A program made the position numbers and the translations under genes. This document shows positions 1 through 6,386 of a stretch of DNA of 10,546 nt, piece by piece (positions within the stretch are counted from its first letter, which is position 1; each line of letters begins with the position of its first letter). The DNA lies in the NCBI GenBank assembly GCA_003154135.1, contig PMCN01000055.1:5999-16544 (forward strand), given 5' to 3'. Origin of the DNA: Acidimicrobiaceae bacterium (GTDB lineage Bacteria; Actinomycetota; Acidimicrobiia; Acidimicrobiales; Ilumatobacteraceae). The notes beneath the pieces are model-generated. The model searched no databases. It saw nothing but the letters and a program-made list of their open reading frames with translations, and was not told the origin of the DNA.

Positions 1-81
1 AACGAGTTCCTCGACGTGCCGACGGCGCGCAAGATCACGGCCTGCATCGCCCACCTCCTGCACGCTCACGCCACGCGCTGA
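1..81 (+). CDS. C-terminal end of an unidentified protein (partial)
   Basis: Frame 1 is open from the left edge and ends in TGA at 79-81, giving a 26-residue tail that includes FLDVPTARKITACIAHLL and ends in HAHATR. The A of this stop codon is also the first base of the ATG of the MFS gene (TGATG overlap), so the two genes are very likely co-transcribed and translationally coupled. The fragment is too short for me to assign a family, and I see no motif that decides it. The case for it being coding rests on the open frame, the overlap with a clear gene and codon use like that of its neighbours. Confidence 0.6.
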   Translation, partial: NEFLDVPTARKITACIAHLLHAHATR

Positions 82-1346
82 TGCTGCGGATGCTCCGCAC
101 CAACGCCGACCTGCGGTGGCTCTTCGTCGCCCAGGTGGTGTCGTTCATGGGCGACTGGTTCACGTTCGTCGCGTTGGCCGGCATGGTGAAGGACGCGACC
201 GGCAGTGCCTTCCTCGTTTCGCTGGCCTACGTCGCGTTCTCGCTCCCCTCGTTCCTCGCGTCGCCCGTGGCAGGCCCGGTGGTCGACCGCTTCGACCGGC
301 GTCGCCTGCTGCTGGTCGTGTCGGCCGCCCAGGCGGTGGCAGCCATGGGCCTGCTCACCGCATCGACCAGCCACGTCTGGCCGCTGTTCCTGTTCCAGGG
401 CACCATCAGCGCCCTCGCCGCGTTCGTCAAGCCGGCCATCGACGCCGGCGTCCCCAACCTCGCGCGCAACCCGGAGGAACTGCGCCTGGCCAATGCACTG
501 TTCGGCAGCACATGGGGTGTGATGCTCGCCCTGGGAGCCGCCCTCGGCGGTGCGTTCAGCCAGGCGTTCGGACGGCCCGCCGCCTTCGTCGCCGATGCCG
601 CGTCGTTCGTCGTCGCGCTCGGCCTGTTCGCGCTCATCCGCACACCGATGCAGGAGCCACAGCACGCCCACCGCCCGGCCATGAACGTCGCAGCGGACAT
701 GAAGGAGGCCGCTGCCTACGCGCGCAAGGACCACGTGGTGCTCGCATTGCTCGCCAGCAAGGCGACCTTCGCGATCGGCGCCGGCACGGTGAGCCAGTTG
801 CCCATCCTCGCCGGGCAGGTGTTCCACTGGGGTGACGGCGGCACCGGCCTGCTGCTCGGCGCGCGAGGCGTGGGCTCCGGACTCGGGCCGATCATCGCCG
901 CCCGGTTCACCAAGGGAGAGCTCTCTCGCATCCTGCGCGTGTGCGGCTTCGCCGGGCTCGGGTTCAGCATCTTCTACGTCGGCGCCGGATGGTCGCCGGT
1001 CATCTGGATGGCGATGATCTGCATCACCCTCGCCCACCTCGGCGGCGGCTCGCAGTGGACCCTGAGCACATACGGCCTCCAACTCCGCACGCCCGACGCC
1101 ATCCGTGGCCGCGTGATGGCGGGCGACTACGCCATCGTAACGCTCGTGCTCAGCCTGAGCAGCCTGGCGGCCGGCGTGGTGAGCGAGGCCGTCGGCGTGC
1201 GCTGGACGATCACCGCGTTCGCGCTCGCTGCGGGTGCATCGAGCCTCGCCTACATCGCGCTCACCCGCTCGACGATCGAGCGCCTTCGCGAACGCGAGGC
1301 CGCGGGCCCCGATCCGGCACTGGCGCGACCTGATTGGCAGGGGTGA
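81..1346 (+). CDS. MFS family efflux transporter (EntS/MFS_3-like)
   Basis: This is a 421-residue integral membrane protein, the usual length for a 12-helix major facilitator. Long hydrophobic stretches alternate with short charged loops throughout. The loop between helices 2 and 3 holds the MFS motif A equivalent, GPVVDRFDRRRLL (about residues 65-77, key residues D69, R70, R73, R74). The start NADLRWLFVAQVVSFMGDWF is typical of the EntS-like branch (MFS_3), whose characterised members export siderophores, macrolides and other small molecules. The substrate cannot be read from the sequence. The cytoplasmic C-terminal tail is charged (IERLREREAAGPDPALARPDW). The ATG at 81 overlaps the stop of the preceding gene and has no Shine-Dalgarno of its own, which suggests coupled translation. 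A second in-frame ATG at 90 is an alternative start. Family is confident; direction and substrate are inferred. Confidence 0.88.
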   Translation: MLRMLRTNADLRWLFVAQVVSFMGDWFTFVALAGMVKDATGSAFLVSLAYVAFSLPSFLASPVAGPVVDRFDRRRLLLVVSAAQAVAAMGLLTASTSHVWPLFLFQGTISALAAFVKPAIDAGVPNLARNPEELRLANALFGSTWGVMLALGAALGGAFSQAFGRPAAFVADAASFVVALGLFALIRTPMQEPQHAHRPAMNVAADMKEAAAYARKDHVVLALLASKATFAIGAGTVSQLPILAGQVFHWGDGGTGLLLGARGVGSGLGPIIAARFTKGELSRILRVCGFAGLGFSIFYVGAGWSPVIWMAMICITLAHLGGGSQWTLSTYGLQLRTPDAIRGRVMAGDYAIVTLVLSLSSLAAGVVSEAVGVRWTITAFALAAGASSLAYIALTRSTIERLREREAAGPDPALARPDWQG

Positions 1347-1374
1347 CCAGTGTCGCTGCCCGCAGAGGTGACCA
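1338..1374 (+). repeat. Imperfect 12-bp direct repeat upstream of a promoter (possible operator)
   Basis: CAGGGGTGACCA (1338-1349) and CAGAGGTGACCA (1363-1374) differ at one base and start 25 bases apart. The core GGTGACC is nearly palindromic (GGTNACC). The first copy overlaps the TGA of the MFS gene; the second ends six bases before the -35 hexamer of the next gene. The position suits a regulator binding site, but no regulator is known and chance cannot be excluded. Confidence 0.35.
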
Positions 1375-1380
1375 CCGGCC

Positions 1381-1410
1381 CTGACACCTGCACACCGGGG
1401 CGCGTACCAT
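1381..1410 (+). promoter_or_regulatory. Promoter of the exported repeat-protein gene, probably leaderless
   Basis: A -35 hexamer CTGACA (1381-1386, five of six matches to TTGACA) is followed after 18 bases by a -10 hexamer TACCAT (1405-1410, matching TANNNT and the last T of TATAAT). The ATG at 1418 lies only seven bases past the -10, about where transcription should begin. The mRNA is therefore expected to be leaderless, which agrees with the absence of a Shine-Dalgarno before this ATG. Confidence 0.6.
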
Positions 1411-1417
1411 CGTCGAC

Positions 1418-4400
1418 ATGACCGGTCGGCGCAGCAGCGGCGTGGGTATGGCCGTCGCGCTGGCGTCCATCGCGGCGATCGTGGCACCAATCGCGGTCGG
1501 CCGCGCGGCCATTGCCGCGGCTGCTGTCGACCCCGTGCCGGGCCTCGACACCACGTACGGCACGGGTGGCGACGCCGTGCTGCGACCAAGTGCGCACGCT
1601 GTGGTCGTCAACGACGTGAGGCCTGGGCCCGCTGTGTTCGGATCGGTCGACGGTTACATGTCGGTGGGCACTGCGGACCAGCCAGAGGTGCGTTCGATGT
1701 CGCCCGCCTTCCGCGTCGCGGGCGTCGCTTCCGACCGCGGAGCTTTCGGGATCGTCGCCGGTGTCGGCGATGTGGCCTCCGGCCACCACCCCGAGCTCGT
1801 GCACTACGGCGACTTCGTCGAACCGTACGGTCTCGACGGCGTGGTGACGGTGCCCGTCACATCGGCCACGGATCACGTGACGTTCGCTTCCGACAACTTC
1901 ACACTGGCGGGACTCGCCGTCGTGCCCGGTGGGACCGCCGTGTACGTCGCTCGGATCGACCAGCTCGGTCTCAGTGCCACATGGGGCACGGACGGTGTAA
2001 CGCTCGTCGATCTGGGCAGTGGTGAAGACGAGCTCATCGGCGTGTACCGCCAGTACACGATGACGTTCGTCGTCGGTCGAAGCGGCGGGCACGTGCTCGT
2101 AGCCAAGCTCGGCCCGGACGGCATGGTCGATCCGTCGTTCGGGACAGGGGGCGTGTACGAGCCGACACTTCCCGACGGCGCGGACATCACGTCGGCAGCG
2201 CTCGGCTACGGCGAGATCATGCTTGGAGGATCGGACGCGCTCGGCCATGCGCTGGTGGCACACATCGACGACTACGATCCTACGCTGTCGACCGTCGTGA
2301 GCGCCGCGGTCGACGGCGCCGTCCTTGCGTTCAGCGCGATGCTCGGCACTGCGGCCGACACGTCGGTGGTGACGGTCTCCGGTGACACGCTGCGTTGGGT
2401 GAAGCTCACCGAGACGGGCCAGATCGCTGCGGGCTCGTCGGTCGTGACGAACAGCATGCGCGGGGTGCGCTCGGCGGCGATGATCAACGACGACGCGGCG
2501 TGGCTCCTCACCGACACCGCAACGGTCAGGCGCTCGGTCTTTCGCAATCCCGATCGCTACGGCGACGAGACCTTCGCTCTCGACTGGAGCAACCGCGACT
2601 GGATCCAGCCATTGGCGGTCGGCCACCGTGCCGACGGGTCGGCCGTCGTGGTCGGCAACAGTCGCTTCGGCAACTGGTTGGCGTCGTTCTCCGTGTCCGG
2701 TCAGCCAGACGGCGCCTTCGGCGGCGGCTTCGCCTACCCGCTGCTGTTCGGCGACCCCATCCGGATCGACGTGCTGGCGAACGGGAAGATGCTCGTCGCC
2801 ACGGCACACCCGTCGCATCTCTACCGGCTCAACCCCGACGCGACGATCGACCGGTCGTACGGCGTCGAAGGTCGCGTGTTGTTCGCCGGCCCCCTCATGC
2901 CCGACGCGGTCATCGTCGATCCGGACGGCGGGGCGATCGTGGTGGCCGATCAAGCCACCCGCCTCTCGCCCGACGGGACACCTGATCCCTCGTTCGGCGA
3001 TATCTCAGGGCCTAACCGTGAAGCGCTCACCGCCCATGGCGACACCGTGGTGTACGTCCGCCGCACCTCGAGTGGACTCCTGCAGATCTACCCGGCGAAA
3101 TCTGGGGGCTCGATCAGCGCCGTGATGCTCACGGCCGCGGGCGACGTCGACCTCCCCACCCTTCGGACGATCGCGGATGTCGGCGCCGTGGAACTGCTGC
3201 CAGTCGTGGTGCCGATGGCCGACGGCACGGTCACGTTCATGTGGACGATCGCCTCACCGTCAGGCCCGACCCTCAACCGGCTGACGGCGGCGCGCGACGA
3301 CGGTGTCAAGCTGAACCCCCCGGTGAGCATCACGCTGCCGACGTTCTCAGTGCCCCGGCAGGCGATCGCCACGCCAGACGGCGGCCTGCTCGTGGCGCTG
3401 CTGACCGGAGAGAAGACCGCCCTGGTGACGAAGTTCCGTAGCGACCTGTCGGTGGAGCGTGGGTTCGGCATCGACGGCTCGCTCAGCGGCGAGTACCCCG
3501 GAGGCTTCACGCGGCTTGCCGATGGGCGGTTGATCACAGCGTTCGCCCAACCGATGGCGTCGACTCCGGCCCTGGTGCTGCACCGCCTCGCTGCCGACCA
3601 GCCGCCTATCGGCGTGCGTGCCCGCTACGTCGCGCTCTCGACGCCGGTGCGGCTCGTCGACACGCGGCAGGGCGGCACGCCGCTCGCTGCCGGCGTCAGT
3701 CAGCACTTCCCGGCCGCCGGCGTCAAGGGCATCCCCGCCAACGCCACCGCGCTGGCCACCAACTTCACGATCGCGGGAGCACCACCTGGCGCCGGCTATG
3801 CGCAGGTCTTCGGGCCTGGCACTGTGTACCCGGGCTTCGCCAGCAGCCTCAACTTGCGACCCACTGGAGGCAACACGAGCGCGTTCGCGTTGGTACGGCT
3901 CGGCACCGCCGGCTCGATCGCGACGGTGAGCACACAACCCGGGAACGCCATCGTCGACGTGTTCGGCTACTGGGTGCCGGCGGCCACTGCAACCTCAGGG
4001 CGATACGTCGCCGAGTTCGAAGCGCATCGATTGCTCGATACGCGCCAGTCCAGCGGAGGCGGCAGGCCATTGGCCGCGAACGTGGCGCGCTCGATCCCGA
4101 CCGGCCGCACCGGCGCCATCGCGGTGGTGGTGAACATCACGGTCGTCAGGCCCTCTGCCGACGGGTTCCTGAAGGCCTACGGGGCGAACGCCACCACCAC
4201 GTCCAACGTGAACTTCGTCCGTGGCGAGACGAAGGCGAACCTGGCCGTCGTGCCGATCACTGCGCAGGGCTCCCTCCGCGTCGCGGTCTCCGTGAGCTCG
4301 CACGTCCTGGTCGACATCGTCGGCTACATGACCGGGGCCGGCGCCGTCTCGTCGGCGAGCGGCCTGTTCGTCGCGCAGACTCCGACGCGGGTGCTCGACA

Positions 4401-4723
4401 CCCGTACGACGGTCGGCTACGACGGCCGCATCCGTGCAGGTGTCATCACGTCGTTCCACATCACCGGCACGGGCGGCCTGCCCGCCGACGCGACGGCCGC
4501 CGTGGTGTCGGTGGTGTCCGTGGGCGCCGTCTCTGCCGGGTACCTCGAAGTCGTGGCGAGCATCGCCGCGCCCGTGGACGCCACGTCACTGCTCAACGTG
4601 CCCCAACCGATGACTGCTGTGTCGAACTCCACGGTCGCGGGGCTCAGTGCAGGCAACATCTCGATCTACAGCACCATGTCGACCAACGTGGTGATCGACG
4701 TCGCCGGGTGGTTCACCACCTGA
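1418..4723 (+). CDS. Large exported delta-60-type repeat protein with three C-terminal LDTR/VDxxGY domains
   Basis: This 1101-residue protein is probably secreted or surface-displayed; its function is unknown. Residues 1-37 look like a signal peptide: TGRRSSG, a hydrophobic core (about 10-28), then an Ala-rich likely cleavage region (AIAAAAVDP). From about 43 to 700 it carries degenerate copies of the delta-60 motif (D-x-S/T-F/Y-G-x-G-G) near residues 43, 185, 237, 430, 477, 522 and 678. Each is followed by beta-rich sequence of the form DGxxxVA or NGKMLVA, as in beta-propeller-like repeats. Three related domains follow at about 735-852, 860-972 and 981-1101. Each opens with R(L/V)(V/L)DTR (R745, R871, R991) and closes with VDVFGYW, VDIVGYM or IDVAGWF. 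The protein ends as the third domain ends, with no LPXTG sortase signal and no C-terminal membrane anchor. Adhesion or cell-wall binding is only a guess. The ATG at 1418 is chosen because of the promoter and the signal peptide. Confidence 0.85.
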   Translation: MTGRRSSGVGMAVALASIAAIVAPIAVGRAAIAAAAVDPVPGLDTTYGTGGDAVLRPSAHAVVVNDVRPGPAVFGSVDGYMSVGTADQPEVRSMSPAFRVAGVASDRGAFGIVAGVGDVASGHHPELVHYGDFVEPYGLDGVVTVPVTSATDHVTFASDNFTLAGLAVVPGGTAVYVARIDQLGLSATWGTDGVTLVDLGSGEDELIGVYRQYTMTFVVGRSGGHVLVAKLGPDGMVDPSFGTGGVYEPTLPDGADITSAALGYGEIMLGGSDALGHALVAHIDDYDPTLSTVVSAAVDGAVLAFSAMLGTAADTSVVTVSGDTLRWVKLTETGQIAAGSSVVTNSMRGVRSAAMINDDAAWLLTDTATVRRSVFRNPDRYGDETFALDWSNRDWIQPLAVGHRADGSAVVVGNSRFGNWLASFSVSGQPDGAFGGGFAYPLLFGDPIRIDVLANGKMLVATAHPSHLYRLNPDATIDRSYGVEGRVLFAGPLMPDAVIVDPDGGAIVVADQATRLSPDGTPDPSFGDISGPNREALTAHGDTVVYVRRTSSGLLQIYPAKSGGSISAVMLTAAGDVDLPTLRTIADVGAVELLPVVVPMADGTVTFMWTIASPSGPTLNRLTAARDDGVKLNPPVSITLPTFSVPRQAIATPDGGLLVALLTGEKTALVTKFRSDLSVERGFGIDGSLSGEYPGGFTRLADGRLITAFAQPMASTPALVLHRLAADQPPIGVRARYVALSTPVRLVDTRQGGTPLAAGVSQHFPAAGVKGIPANATALATNFTIAGAPPGAGYAQVFGPGTVYPGFASSLNLRPTGGNTSAFALVRLGTAGSIATVSTQPGNAIVDVFGYWVPAATATSGRYVAEFEAHRLLDTRQSSGGGRPLAANVARSIPTGRTGAIAVVVNITVVRPSADGFLKAYGANATTTSNVNFVRGETKANLAVVPITAQGSLRVAVSVSSHVLVDIVGYMTGAGAVSSASGLFVAQTPTRVLDTRTTVGYDGRIRAGVITSFHITGTGGLPADATAAVVSVVSVGAVSAGYLEVVASIAAPVDATSLLNVPQPMTAVSNSTVAGLSAGNISIYSTMSTNVVIDVAGWFTT
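3620..4720 (+). repeat. Three tandem ~120-aa coding repeats (LDTR...VDxxGY/W)
   Basis: The repeat units lie at about 3620-3973, 3995-4333 and 4358-4720. The opening arginines are 126 and 120 residues apart, and the distance from the Asp of LDTR to the Asp of VDxxGY is 99, 92 and 100 residues. Copies share the pattern LDTR, an LAAG/LAAN/RAG step, a central A(L/V)xxNxT or AAVVSV strand, and the closing (V/I)D(V/I)xG(Y/W). Overall identity is low, so these are old protein-level repeats and not recent DNA duplications. I recall similar C-terminal units in large secreted actinobacterial proteins but know of no assigned function. Confidence 0.75.
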
Positions 4724-6362
4724 GGCCGACCGCCACCGGCGCCACTGCATCGGCTGCTTCCTTTGCGTGGTAGCTGCTGCGGGTGAGCGGGCTGGCCTCG
4801 ACGTGACCGATGCCGAGCGCTTCACCGAGCTGCGCCCAGCGGGTGAATTCGGCGGGTTCCACCCAGCGGGCAACCGGCAGATGGTGGCTGGTGGGGCGCA
4901 GGTACTGACCGATGGTGACGATGTCGACGCCGATGCCCGCCAGATCGGCGAGCAGCCCGTCGACCTCGTCGACGGTCTCGCCGAGGCCCACCATGAGCCC
5001 GGACTTCACGGTGAGACCTGCAGCCTTCGCCCGGGAGAGCACCGACAGGCTGCGCGCGTAGCCGGCCGACGGGCGGACCGCTCGCTGCAGCCGCGCGACG
5101 GTCTCGATGTTGTGGTTGAACACGTCGGGGCGCACGTCGAACACGAGCTGCAGCGACGCATCGTCGCCCTTGGCATCGCTGACGAGCGTCTCGATCGTGA
5201 CGCCCGGCTTCGCGTCGCGGATGGCGAGCACGCATGCAGCGACGTGCGCGAACCCGCCGTCGGCGAGATCGTCGCGAGCCACCATGGTGAGCACGGCATG
5301 CTGCAGGTTGCTGCGGGCGACCGCGCTCGCCACACGCGTGGGCTCGTCGGCCTGCGGCGCGAGGGGCTTGTCGGTGTCGACGAGGCAGAAGCCGCACGCA
5401 CGCGTGCACCGCTCGCCGAGCACCATGAACGTGGCGGTGCCCACAGCCCAGCACTCGCTGAGGTTCGGGCACCCGGCCTCTTCGCACACGGTGACCAGAC
5501 CGTGCTCGTGCACGTTGTGCTTCATCGCCAACACGTCGGTGCCCAACTTCACCTTCGGTCGCAGCCACTCGGGCTTGCGCATGGAGATGGCGAGGCCATC
5601 GGCCACGCCCGCCGCTTCGAGACGCGCGAGCGCTCGGCCGGTGGCACCGGGTCCGTCGCCTCGCGAGAACGGCGACAGGTCGTCGGGACGCGAGCGCCAG
5701 GCGACGTCCTGGCGTTCGATGGAGCCGTCGCCCCACATGTCGGCGGCCAGACGCGCCACGATGTCGGCCACTTCGGCCATCGACACGTGCACGCCCTCCT
5801 CGGCCAGCGACGTGACCGGCTTGTGGGCGATGCCGCAGGGCACGATGTAGTCGCGCATGTACCGCATGTCGGGTACGACGTTGAGCGCGAAACCGTGCAT
5901 CGTGCGATGGTGCGCGAGCCGCACGCCGATGGCGCAGATCTTGCGCGGGTTCGGGCCGCTCACCCCCACCCACACCCCGGGGTACTCGTCGAGGCAGCCG
6001 ACGTCGGCCACGCCGAGCTCCTGCAGCGTGCCCACCACCAGCCGCTGGATCGCGCACACGTGGTCGTGCGCGCCCAGCGCGTTGGCGAGCGTGACGATCG
6101 GGTAGCCCACCAGCTGGCCGGGGCCGTGGTACGTGACGTCGCCGCCGCGTTGCACGGACACCAGCTCCGCGCCCACCGACGCCGGCTCGACGAGCACGTT
6201 GGTGGACAGGTCGGCCCGCGGCCCGTGCGTGAACACGTGCGGGTGCTCGAGCAGGAGGAGATGGTCGGCGCTGCCGTGCGCGAACAGTGCGAGTTGCAGC
6301 GCGAGCGCCTCGCGGTACGGCACCTTGCCCAGCCACCGGACGTGGAGGGGCCCGGCGGTCAT
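4713..6362 (-). CDS. lipB/lipA: LipB-LipA fusion: octanoyltransferase plus lipoyl synthase
   Basis: A single 549-residue frame carries both enzymes of lipoate biosynthesis. Residues 1 to about 225 are LipB, which moves octanoate from acyl carrier protein to lipoyl-domain lysines. The signature RGGDVTYHGPGQLVGYPI (72-89), catalytic Lys141 (RKICAIGVR) and catalytic Cys176 (PCGI) are all present. Residues from about 261 to 549 are LipA, the radical-SAM lipoyl synthase. The auxiliary cluster cysteines are C293, C298 and C304 (CEEAGCPNLSEC), the radical-SAM cluster is C319, C323 and C326 (CTRACGFC), and RSSYHA (528-533) supplies the auxiliary-cluster serine. A linker of about 35 residues joins them. 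An internal ATG at 5582 (MRKPEWL) is where free LipA could start, but no Shine-Dalgarno precedes it, so one polypeptide is favoured. The gene is last in the lpdA-E2-lipB/lipA operon, 24 bases after the E2 stop, and its end overlaps the convergent gene by 11 bases. Confidence 0.95.
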   Translation of the reverse strand: MTAGPLHVRWLGKVPYREALALQLALFAHGSADHLLLLEHPHVFTHGPRADLSTNVLVEPASVGAELVSVQRGGDVTYHGPGQLVGYPIVTLANALGAHDHVCAIQRLVVGTLQELGVADVGCLDEYPGVWVGVSGPNPRKICAIGVRLAHHRTMHGFALNVVPDMRYMRDYIVPCGIAHKPVTSLAEEGVHVSMAEVADIVARLAADMWGDGSIERQDVAWRSRPDDLSPFSRGDGPGATGRALARLEAAGVADGLAISMRKPEWLRPKVKLGTDVLAMKHNVHEHGLVTVCEEAGCPNLSECWAVGTATFMVLGERCTRACGFCLVDTDKPLAPQADEPTRVASAVARSNLQHAVLTMVARDDLADGGFAHVAACVLAIRDAKPGVTIETLVSDAKGDDASLQLVFDVRPDVFNHNIETVARLQRAVRPSAGYARSLSVLSRAKAAGLTVKSGLMVGLGETVDEVDGLLADLAGIGVDIVTIGQYLRPTSHHLPVARWVEPAEFTRWAQLGEALGIGHVEASPLTRSSYHAKEAADAVAPVAVGLRW

Positions 6363-6376
6363 GAGGCGGCGCTCAT
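6359..6376 (-). other. Five-codon open frame (MSAAS) overlapping the lipB/lipA start
   Basis: On the minus strand an ATG at 6376 opens a five-codon frame whose TGA (6361-6359) overlaps the lipB/lipA ATG (6362-6360) as ATGA. The fusion gene itself has no convincing Shine-Dalgarno, so termination and restart from this tiny frame could feed its translation. A frame this short can occur by chance, and its own ribosome site is weak: a GGAG lies in the end of the E2 gene about 16 bases upstream. Confidence 0.2.
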
Positions 6377-6386
6377 CGGGCGTCGC

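Noticed and set aside
66..1589. A 507-codon minus-strand open frame over the MFS gene
   Set aside because: Arg/Gly/His-rich with no recognisable domain; it mirrors the MFS gene, whose helices and motif A are clear, and runs into the next gene.
1250..2953. A 567-codon minus-strand open frame over the start of the exported-protein gene
   Set aside because: No domain, His/Arg/Val/Asp-rich shadow composition, and it covers the promoter and signal peptide of a well-supported plus-strand gene.
5580..5582. Internal ATG (MRKPEWL) as a separate lipA start
   Set aside because: No Shine-Dalgarno or TANNNT element precedes it, and the frame runs uninterrupted from LipB with a conventional linker, so one fused protein is more likely.
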